Below, piece by piece: positions 14,989 through 25,250 of a stretch of DNA of 64,000 bases. Source of the stretch: Buchnera aphidicola (Aphis nerii). Lineage in GTDB: Bacteria; Pseudomonadota; Gammaproteobacteria; Enterobacterales; Enterobacteriaceae. The notes beneath the pieces were generated by a model. The model saw only the letters and a program-made list of their open reading frames with translations, was not told the DNA's origin and did not search any database. The position numbers and the translations under genes were made by a program. How positions within the stretch are numbered: position 1 is the stretch's first letter; each line of letters starts with the position of its first letter. The DNA lies in NCBI RefSeq assembly GCF_005083105.1, contig NZ_CP034885.1, forward strand, positions 1-64,000. Direction: 5' to 3'.

Positions 14989-16590
14989 ATGGAAGTACAG
15001 CGTAATTTTTTTATTTTTGCATTTTTATTTATTTCTTTTTTAGTATGGCAGGCGTGGAAAAATCAATCATTTTTAAAGAACAATAAAATTGAAAAAAATA
15101 ATATAAATTTAAATATTTATCCTACAAAAAAAAATAATCAAAACAAAATTACGATTAATAATGATGTAATTAGTTTAGTTGTTAATATGTATGGAGGTGA
15201 TATAGAAGAAGCTAGTTTGTTGTCTTATAAAAATAAATTAAATTCCTCTAAACCATTAAAATTATTAGAAACAGCATCAGATTTTATTTATCAAGCGCAA
15301 AGTGGTTTAATTGGAAAAGATGGACCAGATAATGCAGAAAACAACAATAAAAGACCACTTTATCATTCAAAAGATGTTTTTTTTGCTTTGAAAAATAATG
15401 AAAAAGAATTACGTGTTCCAATAACTTTTATTAAAGATAATATTATTTATACTAAAACTTTTATCCTCAAACCAGGTAAATATGATATTCAAATAGAATA
15501 TAATATAGATAATTTTAGTAAAAATAATTTGCAATTATATATGTTTGGACAACTTAAACAAACCATTAAACTTCCTAAAAAACGTGATATTTATAGTAGC
15601 AATTTCGCTTTACAGACATATCGAGGAGCTGCTTATTCTAGCACTGATGTAAAATATAAAAAATATAAATTTGATAAAATTTCTGAAAATCAACAATTAC
15701 ATATTTTTACAAAAAGCGGTTGGGTTGCAATGTTACAACAATATTTTTCTGTAGCTTGGATACCTGAAGATAACGTAAATTTCAACACTATTTATACATC
15801 TTATATTAATCATAATATTGCTACTATTGGATATAAATCTCCTCTTATTAATATTCCTTCCAACTCTCAATCTGTTATAAAATCAAAATTATGGATAGGA
15901 CCAGCAATACAAAAAGAAATGGCATTAGTAGCTCCAAATTTAGATTTAACCGTAGATTATGGATGGCTTTGGTTTTTATCTCAACCATTATTTAAATTAT
16001 TAAGTTTTTTACATAATATTGTAGGTAATTGGGGTTTTTCTATTATTTTGATTACATTTATTATGAAAGCTATAACTTATCCTTTAACAAAAGCACAATA
16101 TATTTCTATGGCAAAAATGCGTCAATTACAACCTAAAATTAATGAAATAAAGAAAAATTTTGGTAATAATAAACAGCGTATGAGCCAAGAAATGATGAGT
16201 TTATATAAACAAGAAAAAATCAATCCGTTAGGTGGCTGTTTACCTGTTTTTATACAAATGCCTATTTTTTTGTCTCTTTATTATATGTTAATTGGATCAG
16301 TCGAACTCCGTCATGCCCCGTTTTTATTATGGATTAAAGATTTATCTGATCAAGATCCTTATTATGTTTTACCAGTTCTTATGGGTATTACAATGTTTTT
16401 AATTCAAAACACTTCATCTAATAATATTTCTGATCCATTGCAAAAAAAAATAATGTATTTTATGCCTATTATTTTTACAGTATTTTTTTTATGGTTCCCT
16501 GCAGGATTAGTTTTATATTATATAATTAGTAATTTAGTTACTATTATACAACAAAAAATTATTTTATTTAATTTTAAAAAGAAGAAGTAG
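14989..16590 (+). CDS. yidC: membrane protein insertase YidC
   Basis: YidC inserts and folds inner membrane proteins, alone or with Sec; F0 subunit c is a classic substrate. The product has 533 residues (E. coli 548). It has an N-terminal membrane anchor (about 6-22), a large periplasmic domain, and the C-terminal five-helix core with the segment YPLTKAQYISMAKMRQLQPK and NPLGGCLPVFIQMPIF. The groove arginine of E. coli (Arg366) is replaced by lysine at about residue 360, keeping the positive charge. It follows yidD almost without a gap. Confidence 0.98.
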   Translation: MEVQRNFFIFAFLFISFLVWQAWKNQSFLKNNKIEKNNINLNIYPTKKNNQNKITINNDVISLVVNMYGGDIEEASLLSYKNKLNSSKPLKLLETASDFIYQAQSGLIGKDGPDNAENNNKRPLYHSKDVFFALKNNEKELRVPITFIKDNIIYTKTFILKPGKYDIQIEYNIDNFSKNNLQLYMFGQLKQTIKLPKKRDIYSSNFALQTYRGAAYSSTDVKYKKYKFDKISENQQLHIFTKSGWVAMLQQYFSVAWIPEDNVNFNTIYTSYINHNIATIGYKSPLINIPSNSQSVIKSKLWIGPAIQKEMALVAPNLDLTVDYGWLWFLSQPLFKLLSFLHNIVGNWGFSIILITFIMKAITYPLTKAQYISMAKMRQLQPKINEIKKNFGNNKQRMSQEMMSLYKQEKINPLGGCLPVFIQMPIFLSLYYMLIGSVELRHAPFLLWIKDLSDQDPYYVLPVLMGITMFLIQNTSSNNISDPLQKKIMYFMPIIFTVFFLWFPAGLVLYYIISNLVTIIQQKIILFNFKKKK

Positions 16591-16628
16591 TTTAAATAAA
16601 GATTTTATTTTAAATAAGAAAGTATTCT

Positions 16629-17996
16629 ATGATACAAGATGATACCATTATTGCTCAAGTTACTTATCCAGGAAAAAGTGCCGTTGGAATATTACGAATT
16701 TCTGGAATTCATGCAAAACAAGTTGCTATAAATATTTTGGGTAAAATACCTAAACCAAGGTTTGCTACTTATTCAAAATTTTTCAATAAAAACAATGAGG
16801 TTTTAGATCAAGGGATATCTTTATGGTTTCCCGGTCCTTACTCATTCACTGGTGAAGATGTATTAGAGTTACAAGGTCATGGTAGTCCACTTGTAATGGA
16901 TTTATTAATTAAAAGTATTCTATCTATAAAAAATACAAGATTAGCTAAACCAGGTGAATTTTGTGAGCGTGCATTTTTAAATGGAAAAATTGATTTAATT
17001 CAAGCAGAGGCAATTGATGATTTAATTAATTCCGAAACTGAATCTATGCTGAAAGCTTCATTAAATTCTTTACAAGGAAGATTTTCATCTTATATACGAA
17101 AATTAATAAAAGTGCTTATTAATTTTCGTGTTCATATTGAATCTAGTATAGATTTTTCAGAAGAAGAAATTAATTTAAATGTTGATAGTGTTATTTATGA
17201 TCATTTTCATAAATTAAATAGTCATTTTTTACAAATAAAAAAAACAGTTACAAATGAAAGTGTTATACGAGAATCTAAAAAAATAATCATTGTAGGCCCT
17301 CCTAATGCTGGAAAGTCTAGTATATTAAATGTTTTATCTTCACGTGAACGAGCAATTGTTACCAATATTCCTGGAACAACACGTGATCTTCTTTATGAAT
17401 ATATTAATATTAATGGTTTTGTATGTGAAATTATTGATACTGCAGGTTTTCATGAAACTAAAGATGAAATTGAAAAAATCGGAATTACGCGTGCTTGGGA
17501 AGCAATTAAAAGTTGTGATCATATTTTATTTGTAATAGATAAAACCATTAAACTTGAAAATCAAAAAAAAATATCAGATGATTTTATCAAAAAAATTACT
17601 TCTTATAACAACTCTATACAAATAACTTTTGTTTTAAATAAAATTGATTTATTAAAAGATAATTTTGGAATTAAAAAAATTGGCAATTTTTATTTTATTA
17701 GTGTTTCTGCACTTACAGGTCAAGGTATAGATATATTAAAAAAACATATTATAAAAATAGAAAAAAACAAAGAAAAAGAAAGTTTATTTATTGCTAGACG
17801 ACGTCATATTCATCAAATTGATTTATCTTATAATGAATTTTTAAAAGCACAAAAAAATTGGTTTAAATATAAAAATATTGAATTACTAGCAGAATCATTA
17901 AGTTTGATAAATAAATTAATGGGAGAGATAACGGGTTCTTTTTCTTCAAATGATTTGTTAAATTGTATTTTTTCTACATTTTGTATAGGTAAATAA
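16629..17996 (+). CDS. mnmE: tRNA modification GTPase MnmE (TrmE)
   Basis: The GTPase partner of MnmG in wobble-uridine modification. It has 455 residues (E. coli 454). The N-terminal tetrahydrofolate-binding domain is complete. The G domain starts with GPPNAGKSS at 223-231 and contains IPGTTRD and DTAGFHE. The protein ends with CIGK, carrying the C-terminal cysteine typical of active MnmE. It is the last gene of the rpmH cluster and is followed on the other strand by tRNA-Phe. Confidence 0.98.
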   Translation: MIQDDTIIAQVTYPGKSAVGILRISGIHAKQVAINILGKIPKPRFATYSKFFNKNNEVLDQGISLWFPGPYSFTGEDVLELQGHGSPLVMDLLIKSILSIKNTRLAKPGEFCERAFLNGKIDLIQAEAIDDLINSETESMLKASLNSLQGRFSSYIRKLIKVLINFRVHIESSIDFSEEEINLNVDSVIYDHFHKLNSHFLQIKKTVTNESVIRESKKIIIVGPPNAGKSSILNVLSSRERAIVTNIPGTTRDLLYEYININGFVCEIIDTAGFHETKDEIEKIGITRAWEAIKSCDHILFVIDKTIKLENQKKISDDFIKKITSYNNSIQITFVLNKIDLLKDNFGIKKIGNFYFISVSALTGQGIDILKKHIIKIEKNKEKESLFIARRRHIHQIDLSYNEFLKAQKNWFKYKNIELLAESLSLINKLMGEITGSFSSNDLLNCIFSTFCIGK

Positions 17997-18005
17997 TACA
18001 ATTTA

Positions 18006-18078
18006 TGCCCGGAGGCGGAATTGAACCACCGACACGGGGATTTTCAGTCCCCTGCTCTACCGACTGAGCTATCCGGGC
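18006..18078 (-). tRNA. tRNA-Phe (GAA)
   Basis: The reverse strand reads GCCCGGATAGCTCAGTCGG and so on, folding into a 73-base cloverleaf with a 7-bp GCCCGGA/TCCGGGC acceptor stem, anticodon GAA in CTGAAAA, and T loop TTCAATT. It is nearly identical to E. coli tRNA-Phe. The 3' CCA is not encoded (the next bases read TAA), so CCA must be added enzymatically. Confidence 0.98.
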
Positions 18079-18087
18079 ATTTTCTAC

Positions 18088-18117
18088 ATTAAATCATCAA
18101 AGATAAAACTTTGTCAA
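18088..18117 (-). promoter_or_regulatory. sigma-70 promoter of tRNA-Phe
   Basis: On the reverse strand a perfect TTGACA (18117-18112) is followed after 18 bases by TTTAAT (18093-18088), one mismatch from the -10 consensus. The end of the -10 element is about ten bases before the tRNA 5' end, which would give an almost leaderless pre-tRNA. Confidence 0.6.
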
Positions 18118-18211
18118 TACTTTTTTTATAACAAGCAAACTTTAGTTTTGCTTATTTAGAACCCTTGTTTAATAAATATTTAAAAAAAAATCATTAAAAA
18201 TAATTTTTACC

Positions 18212-18239
18212 CTTGAAAGTTTCATAAAGATCCCTATAT
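18212..18239 (+). promoter_or_regulatory. sigma-32 heat-shock promoter of groESL
   Basis: CTTGAAA at 18212-18218 and CCCTATAT at 18232-18239, spaced by 13 bases, match the RpoH consensus (CTTGAAA, 11-16 bases, CCCCATNT) with one mismatch. It lies about 80 bases upstream of groES. The cognate sigma factor gene rpoH is in this window at 24282-25142. This is the best-defined promoter in the window. Confidence 0.85.
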
Positions 18240-18317
18240 TTAGTATTAAAGATAAAACATCAAAAAAAGAAAAAATAATTTTTTTAAAATAAACAGGATT
18301 ATTGACAGGAGTATTAT

Positions 18318-18608
18318 ATGAAAATTCGTCCATTGCATGATCGTGTGCTTGTAAAACGTCAAGAAGCAGAATCTAAATCTGCAGGCGGCATTGTTCTTAC
18401 AGGTTCTGCGGCAAGTAAATCTAATCGCGGGACAGTTACAGCAGTTGGTAATGGTCGTATTTTAGACAACGGTGAAATTAAACCATTAGATGTTAAAGTT
18501 GGTGATGTTGTAATTTTTAATGAAGGTTATGGTGCAAAAACAGAAAAAATTGATAACGAAGAATTATTAATTTTAACTGAAAGTGACATTTTAGCAATTG
18601 TTGAATAG
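18318..18608 (+). CDS. groES: co-chaperonin GroES
   Basis: The 10-kDa lid of the GroEL chamber. It has 96 residues (E. coli 97). It starts [14 protein letters not shown], has the mobile-loop region [17 protein letters not shown] that contacts GroEL, and the roof and C-terminal strands are conserved. The ribosome-binding site ACAGGAG is strong. It is the first gene of groES-groEL, 48 bases before groEL, behind a heat-shock promoter. Confidence 0.99.
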   Translation: MKIRPLHDRVLVKRQEAESKSAGGIVLTGSAASKSNRGTVTAVGNGRILDNGEIKPLDVKVGDVVIFNEGYGAKTEKIDNEELLILTESDILAIVE

Positions 18609-18644
18609 TAAACTATGCTTATCCATAAAAAATAATATATTTAA

Positions 18645-20303
<1,659 letters not shown>

Positions 20304-20345
20304 AAAATTTTTAGTTAATCAAGATTAGAATTAATTTAAAAATTT

Positions 20346-20375
20346 CTTTCCTCAGATATGCTTTTCTGAGGAAAG
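20346..20375 (+). terminator. terminator of groESL
   Basis: CTTTCCTCAGA (20346-20356) and TCTGAGGAAAG (20365-20375) form an 11-bp perfect stem, extendable by two A/T pairs, with an 8-base loop. It lies about 40 bases after the groEL stop and is followed by a short T-rich run (ATGTATTTT). Confidence 0.7.
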
Positions 20376-20499
20376 AATGTATTTTAAACAAAAAATACTA
20401 CATTTTTAAAAATTAATTAATTTTTAATAATCAAAAATATCTTAAAATTTTTTAAATATATTAAAAAATATTTACTAATATTTTTTTTATAGAGGTTGT

Positions 20500-21066
20500 A
20501 TGAGAGTATATAAAAGTAATAATTTTCGTATTGGTTGTAAAATTATTTTTGAAAAAGAGCCATGTTTAATAGAATCCAGTGAGTTTGTTAAACCTGGTAA
20601 AGGTCAAGCATTTGTTCGCGTAAAATTAAAAAAATTATTAAAAAATCAACTAATAGAAAAAACATTTAAATCAACAGATTCATTAGAAATAGCTGATATT
20701 TTAGAGTGCAAATTATCTTATTTGTATAATGATGGTAATTTTTGGTATTTTATTGATGATAATACTTTTGAAGATTTTTCAATAGAAAAAAAAATTGTAG
20801 GATCAAGTGCAAAGTGGTTATTAGAGCAAGATACTTGTATTGTTACATTTTGGAATAACAAACCAATTTTTATTACACCGAATATTTTTGTGGAATTAAA
20901 GGTAGTAGATACAAGAGTAACTTTAAAGGGTGAGGCTATAAATGCTAGTACTAAGCTGGCAAAATTAAGTACAGGAGCAATTGTAAAGGTTCCATTATTT
21001 ATTCAAGTTGGATCTTTTATTAAAGTAGATACGCGATCTGGTGAGTATATATCAAGAATAAAATAA
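20500..21066 (+). CDS. efp: elongation factor P
   Basis: EF-P relieves ribosome stalling at consecutive prolines. It has 188 residues, like E. coli. The KOW-like first domain contains [17 protein letters not shown], with Lys34 at the tip, the site that is beta-lysylated by EpmA/EpmB in E. coli. The C-terminal OB domains end [14 protein letters not shown]. The ATG has an AGAGGTT ribosome-binding site. It converges with dnaC, 11 bases away. Whether the modifying enzymes are encoded cannot be seen here. Confidence 0.98.
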   Translation: MRVYKSNNFRIGCKIIFEKEPCLIESSEFVKPGKGQAFVRVKLKKLLKNQLIEKTFKSTDSLEIADILECKLSYLYNDGNFWYFIDDNTFEDFSIEKKIVGSSAKWLLEQDTCIVTFWNNKPIFITPNIFVELKVVDTRVTLKGEAINASTKLAKLSTGAIVKVPLFIQVGSFIKVDTRSGEYISRIK

Positions 21067-21077
21067 AAACAAATAAA

Positions 21078-21818
21078 CTAATATTCATCACCTTTAACAT
21101 ATTGCCTATAACTATCCCATTCAAAGGTTAACCATAAACTATTTCCTAGTCGCATTCTATCAATTACCCTCTCTCCTAATAAATTTTTCATACCCTTGTG
21201 ATCTAAGTTAGAAAGCATACCAGTTGATCGTTTTGATGATGATCGTCTATCAACAATTTGATTTATAATTACTTTTTCATATCTGGATTCAGTTTGCATA
21301 CCAATTTCATCAATCATTAACAAATCTACGCTACTGAGATGATTTAATAAATTTTCTTCAGTAATATTACTCGTCCCACTAAATGTACCTTTCATGTTAG
21401 ACATTAAATCTGCCACTGTTACAATTAAAATACTTTTTCCGTGTAAAATTAAGTAATTTCCTATAGCTGATGCTAAATGATTTTTACCAGTTCCAGGACG
21501 TCCTGAAAAAATAAAACTTGCAATATTTTCATGAAATTCCTCAGCATATCGTTTTGCTGCTTTAAGTACTTTTCTTTGACCTTCATGTTCAATTTTATAA
21601 TTTTCAAAAGAACAATTCATATATAATTCACGAATTCCAGATCTTCCTAATACTCTTTGCATTTTCATTGCTTTATTTTCACGTGATATCGATTCAGAAG
21701 ATATTCTTCCTTGTTCCTGATTCCAAGCTAATAAATCTTGATCATTTTCAAATTTAGGTTTAATATTTTTAGGCATAATTCGTTGTAAACGTTTAAAAAA
21801 ATCAGCATAAAATGTCAT
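21078..21818 (-). CDS. dnaC: DNA replication protein DnaC (helicase loader)
   Basis: DnaC is an AAA+ ATPase that loads the DnaB helicase at the origin or at restart forks. It has 246 residues (E. coli 245). The P-loop FSGRPGTGKNHLASAIG, Walker B LLMIDEIG, and the C-terminal signature GERVIDRMRLGNSLWLTFEWDSYR closely match E. coli. Its ATG overlaps the dnaT stop by one base (TAATG), which points to translational coupling. Confidence 0.98.
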   Translation of the reverse strand: MTFYADFFKRLQRIMPKNIKPKFENDQDLLAWNQEQGRISSESISRENKAMKMQRVLGRSGIRELYMNCSFENYKIEHEGQRKVLKAAKRYAEEFHENIASFIFSGRPGTGKNHLASAIGNYLILHGKSILIVTVADLMSNMKGTFSGTSNITEENLLNHLSSVDLLMIDEIGMQTESRYEKVIINQIVDRRSSSKRSTGMLSNLDHKGMKNLLGERVIDRMRLGNSLWLTFEWDSYRQYVKGDEY

Positions 21819-22312
21819 TATTTTCCTCTAAATCCTTCAGGTGTTTTTTGATCAGGTTCTGGTATATAAGTTATATCCTTCTGTTTTTTAAGTATATTAA
21901 AAGAACGAACTCTTTGTAAGCTTCTTGCTAATTTTTGTTCCCATTGTACATGGTAAAAAAAACAACCTTCAACTTCCCAATAATTAATAAAAGCATTAAG
22001 TTCATGTTTAGATACTTCTTCTTCTAAAATTATTCCCCATAATGCTGCTTTTTGAATAAAATCTTTATCAGGGGTCCATGTTGAATACATAGAAAACTTT
22101 TTTTTCATTTTTTGTTCTTTTTTTATATCTTCTTTTTGAAAATTATATTCAATATTAAATATTTTTTTTAATATTGATGGAGTAATAACATAAAACAAAA
22201 TTTTTTTATTTTCTGATATTGATAAAGTACTATTTTCATTTGACTTTATAATTTGAGTAGGATTTTTACAAAATAGATCTAAACTTATATTTTTTGAGAC
22301 TAAAATTTTCAT
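21818..22312 (-). CDS. dnaT: primosomal protein DnaT
   Basis: DnaT (protein i) works with PriA/PriB and DnaC in primosome assembly. The product has 164 residues (E. coli 179). The N-terminal half is strongly drifted. The C-terminal DNA-binding part is well conserved, for example FSMYSTWTPDKDFIQKAALW, FINYWEVEG and HVQWEQKLARSLQ. It directly precedes dnaC, as in E. coli. Confidence 0.95.
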   Translation of the reverse strand: MKILVSKNISLDLFCKNPTQIIKSNENSTLSISENKKILFYVITPSILKKIFNIEYNFQKEDIKKEQKMKKKFSMYSTWTPDKDFIQKAALWGIILEEEVSKHELNAFINYWEVEGCFFYHVQWEQKLARSLQRVRSFNILKKQKDITYIPEPDQKTPEGFRGK

Positions 22313-22353
22313 AAAAATTTATATCCTATTAAATTAATTAATATTTTTTAATT

Positions 22354-22932
22354 TTATATTTTCGTGTTAAAAATATAAAGATAGCATGCGATGTGACGGG
22401 TAATTTTTTTTTTATATAAAGTGAAATGATTTGATATTGTTACAAATTCATTTTTTTTTGTTTCTATATAAATCATTGATTGATTTTTTATCCATTTTTT
22501 TTTCTCTAATAAAACAATTGTTTTTTCTATTAACTTTGCGTTATATGGTGGATCTATAAATATTATATCATATGTTTTTTTTGGTTTTTTTAACCAATTT
22601 AAAGTATTTGTATGTATAATTTCTATATTATATATATTTAATTTTTTTACGTTTTGTTTTAAATAAATTATATTATTTTTTTCTATTTCTAATAAAGTAA
22701 CAAATTTAGCATTACGAGATATAGCTTCTAAAGCTAATGCACCGCTACCTGCAAAACAATCCAAACAACTAGCGTTTTCAATGTATTTAGAAAGCCAATT
22801 AAAAAGTGTTTCTCTTATTCTGTTAGTTGTTGGGCGTATCTTTGAGTCATTTTGAAAAGATAATTTTCTTCCTTTTAGCGCACCTGAAATAATATAAACC
22901 TTTCCTTTTTTTTTAAAAAAAGAATTATACAT
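22354..22932 (-). CDS. rsmD: 16S rRNA (guanine-966-N2)-methyltransferase RsmD
   Basis: A SAM-dependent methyltransferase of 192 residues (E. coli 198). It starts with the typical YIISGALKGRKL and RPTTNRIRETLFNWL. The SAM-binding LDCFAGSGALALEA and the catalytic motif DPPY (in IIFIDPPYNAK) are present. It contains a run of ten A in its coding strand near the C-terminus (22404-22413), a potential slippage site. It is divergent from ftsY, as in E. coli, and probably cotranscribed with dnaT-dnaC 41 bases downstream. Confidence 0.97.
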   Translation of the reverse strand: MYNSFFKKKGKVYIISGALKGRKLSFQNDSKIRPTTNRIRETLFNWLSKYIENASCLDCFAGSGALALEAISRNAKFVTLLEIEKNNIIYLKQNVKKLNIYNIEIIHTNTLNWLKKPKKTYDIIFIDPPYNAKLIEKTIVLLEKKKWIKNQSMIYIETKKNEFVTISNHFTLYKKKITRHIACYLYIFNTKI

Positions 22933-23060
22933 TTTATTAGATTATATAAGTTAGTGATATAATTTATTTTATTATTAAATATAATTTAAATAAATATTTA
23001 ATTTTTAATTTTTTAAAATAAAAGTAAAAAATTTAATTTTTTAATTAAGGAGTTAGTCAA

Positions 23061-24113
23061 ATGAATGACAACAAAAAAAATAATTTATTTTCTTGGATTA
23101 ATTCAAAAATAATCAAAAAAAATAAAGTTAATTTAAATAAAGATAATACAGATAATGCTACAGATTCTATTACCAAAGACAATTCTAATATAAAAATGAA
23201 TTTTTTTTTTAAATTAAAAGAAAGTTTAAAAAAAACTAAAAATTTTTTTGGAAATAAAATTAATCGTATTTTTTCTCTTAAAAGTATAGATAAAGCTTTA
23301 TTTGAAGAATTAGAAGATACTATGATTTTATCTGATATTGGTATTAATACTACTGAAAAAATTATTCAAGGGCTTATTAATGATACTAATCGTAAACAAT
23401 TAAAAGATCCAAAAGAAGTATATTTTATTCTAAAAGAACGAATGCATTTTATTTTAAAAAAAGTAGAAAAACCTCTTATCATCAGGAATAAAATTCCGTT
23501 TGTTATATTATTAGTTGGTGTAAATGGAACAGGAAAAACTACAACTGCTTTAAAATTAGCAAAAAAATATAAGTTAGATGGAAAATCTGTTATGTTAGCA
23601 GCAGCAGATACATTTCGTGCTGCAGCAATAGATCAATTAAAAATATTAGCAAAAATGCATGATATTCCAGTAATAGCACAAATTTTTAAAGCTGATCCAG
23701 CTGCAGTAGCATTCGATGCATTAAAATCTGCTATTTCTAAAAAAACTGATGTTTTAATTATCGATACAGCGGGAAGATTACATAATAAGCAACATTTATT
23801 GGAAGAATTAAAAAAAATAGTAAGGGTTATAAAAAAATTAAATACATCTGCTCCAGATGAAATAGTTTTAGTAATTGATGCATGTAATGGACAAAATACA
23901 ATTAATCAGACAGAAATGTTTCATAAATCACTAAATGTAACTGGCTTAATTATTACAAAGTTAGATGGAACAGCTAAAGGAGGAGTAATTTTTGCGTTAT
24001 CAGATAAATTTTCTATTCCTATTCGTTATATTGGTATTGGTGAAAAATCAACTGATTTAATTGTTTTTAATAGTGATGATTTTATTAATTCTATTTTTAA
24101 TGACATGAAATAA
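23061..24113 (+). CDS. ftsY: signal recognition particle receptor FtsY
   Basis: FtsY is the SRP receptor GTPase that docks ribosomes at the membrane. It has 350 residues, against 497 in E. coli. The difference is the N-terminal A domain: here only about 60 Lys/Asn-rich residues instead of a long acidic one. The NG domain is complete: P-loop GVNGTGKT at 153-160, AADTFRAAAIDQL, DTAGRLHNK and TKLDGTAKGG. A run of ten T lies at 23201-23210. The ATG has a TAAGGAG ribosome-binding site. The ftsE and ftsX genes, which follow in E. coli, are absent. Confidence 0.98.
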   Translation: MNDNKKNNLFSWINSKIIKKNKVNLNKDNTDNATDSITKDNSNIKMNFFFKLKESLKKTKNFFGNKINRIFSLKSIDKALFEELEDTMILSDIGINTTEKIIQGLINDTNRKQLKDPKEVYFILKERMHFILKKVEKPLIIRNKIPFVILLVGVNGTGKTTTALKLAKKYKLDGKSVMLAAADTFRAAAIDQLKILAKMHDIPVIAQIFKADPAAVAFDALKSAISKKTDVLIIDTAGRLHNKQHLLEELKKIVRVIKKLNTSAPDEIVLVIDACNGQNTINQTEMFHKSLNVTGLIITKLDGTAKGGVIFALSDKFSIPIRYIGIGEKSTDLIVFNSDDFINSIFNDMK

Positions 24114-24281
24114 TCATTTTTTAAAATTTTAAAATATGAATAATTTATATTATTAATTTTATTTTAATATTAATATAGTTAATATTTATATAAGTTTTTG
24201 ATTTTAAATTTTAATCAAAGTATGATTAAAATATTTAATATACTTATAATTGATTTAATATTTTTTTATTCGGGAATTAAC

Positions 24282-25142
24282 ATGATTAATAAAGTACAGA
24301 TTTTGTCTGTAACATCATTAGGTAATTTGGAAGCTTACATTAGAATAGCCAACTTATGGCCTATGTTATCTATTGAAGAAGAAAAATTATTAACTCAACG
24401 TTTACGTTATAATAGTGATTTAGATGCTGCTAAAACTTTAATTCTTTCTCATCTTAGATTTGTTATTCATATTTCACGTAATTATTCTGGATATGGTTTG
24501 CTTCAAGCCGATTTAATACAAGAAGGAAATATAGGTTTAATGAAAGCAGTTCGTAGATTTAATCCAGAAATTGGAGTACGTTTAGTTTCTTTTGCTGTTC
24601 ATTGGATTAAATCTGAAATACATGAATATGTACTTAGAAATTGGAGAATTGTAAAAGTAGCAACTACTAAGTCTCAAAGAAAATTATTTTTTAATTTAAG
24701 AAAAAGTAAAAATAGATTGGGTTGGTTTAATCAGGAAGAAATTGAAATAGTTGCACGGGAGTTAGGTGTAAGTACTGCAGATGTTAAAGAAATGGAAGCT
24801 CGTATGTCAGCTCAGGATGTAACTTTTAATCCATTTCCAGATGAAGATTTGAAAGATGGTAAATATAATAATTCAAATATGTTATATTTACAAGATAAAA
24901 AATCTGATTTTGCAAATGGATTCGAACAAGATAATTGGGATGAACATGCAACGCATAAATTAAATAATGCTTTGTTAAGTTTAGATAAACGTAGTCGTGA
25001 TATTATTCAATCTAGATGGCTTAACAATAGTAAAAAAAATACTTTACAAGTGCTAGCAAATAATTATGGAATTTCTGCAGAACGTGTACGTCAATTAGAA
25101 AAAAATGCTATGAAAAAATTAAAAATAGCTATAGAAAATTAA
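24282..25142 (+). CDS. rpoH: RNA polymerase sigma-32 factor RpoH
   Basis: The heat-shock sigma factor, which should recognise the groESL promoter at 18212-18239. I start it at ATG 24282, preceded by GGGA at good spacing. It gives 286 residues (E. coli 284) and an N-terminus that aligns, unlike the reading frame opening at 24198. Region 2 ([27 protein letters not shown]), the RpoH box QRKLFFNLR at 132-140, and region 4 ([18 protein letters not shown]) are present. It follows ftsY after the loss of ftsEX. Confidence 0.97.
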   Translation: MINKVQILSVTSLGNLEAYIRIANLWPMLSIEEEKLLTQRLRYNSDLDAAKTLILSHLRFVIHISRNYSGYGLLQADLIQEGNIGLMKAVRRFNPEIGVRLVSFAVHWIKSEIHEYVLRNWRIVKVATTKSQRKLFFNLRKSKNRLGWFNQEEIEIVARELGVSTADVKEMEARMSAQDVTFNPFPDEDLKDGKYNNSNMLYLQDKKSDFANGFEQDNWDEHATHKLNNALLSLDKRSRDIIQSRWLNNSKKNTLQVLANNYGISAERVRQLEKNAMKKLKIAIEN

Positions 25143-25182
25143 ATTGAATATAAAAATCACTAGTTTTATTATATTTTTATAT

Positions 25183-25223
25183 AGAGTATGAGACTATTTT
25201 ATAAAACTAAAAACTCATACTCT
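25183..25223. terminator. bidirectional terminator between rpoH and glmS
   Basis: AGAGTATGAG (25183-25192) and CTCATACTCT (25214-25223) are perfect 10-base arms around a 21-base A/T loop, followed by TTTTAT on the plus strand and by an A/T-rich run on the minus strand. It lies between the converging rpoH and glmS genes. Confidence 0.7.
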
Positions 25224-25250
25224 TTTATATATAAAATAAATATAAATTTT

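Noticed and set aside
24198-24281. N-terminal extension of rpoH
   Set aside because: The 28 extra residues do not align with any sigma-32 and there is a better start with GGGA at 24282.
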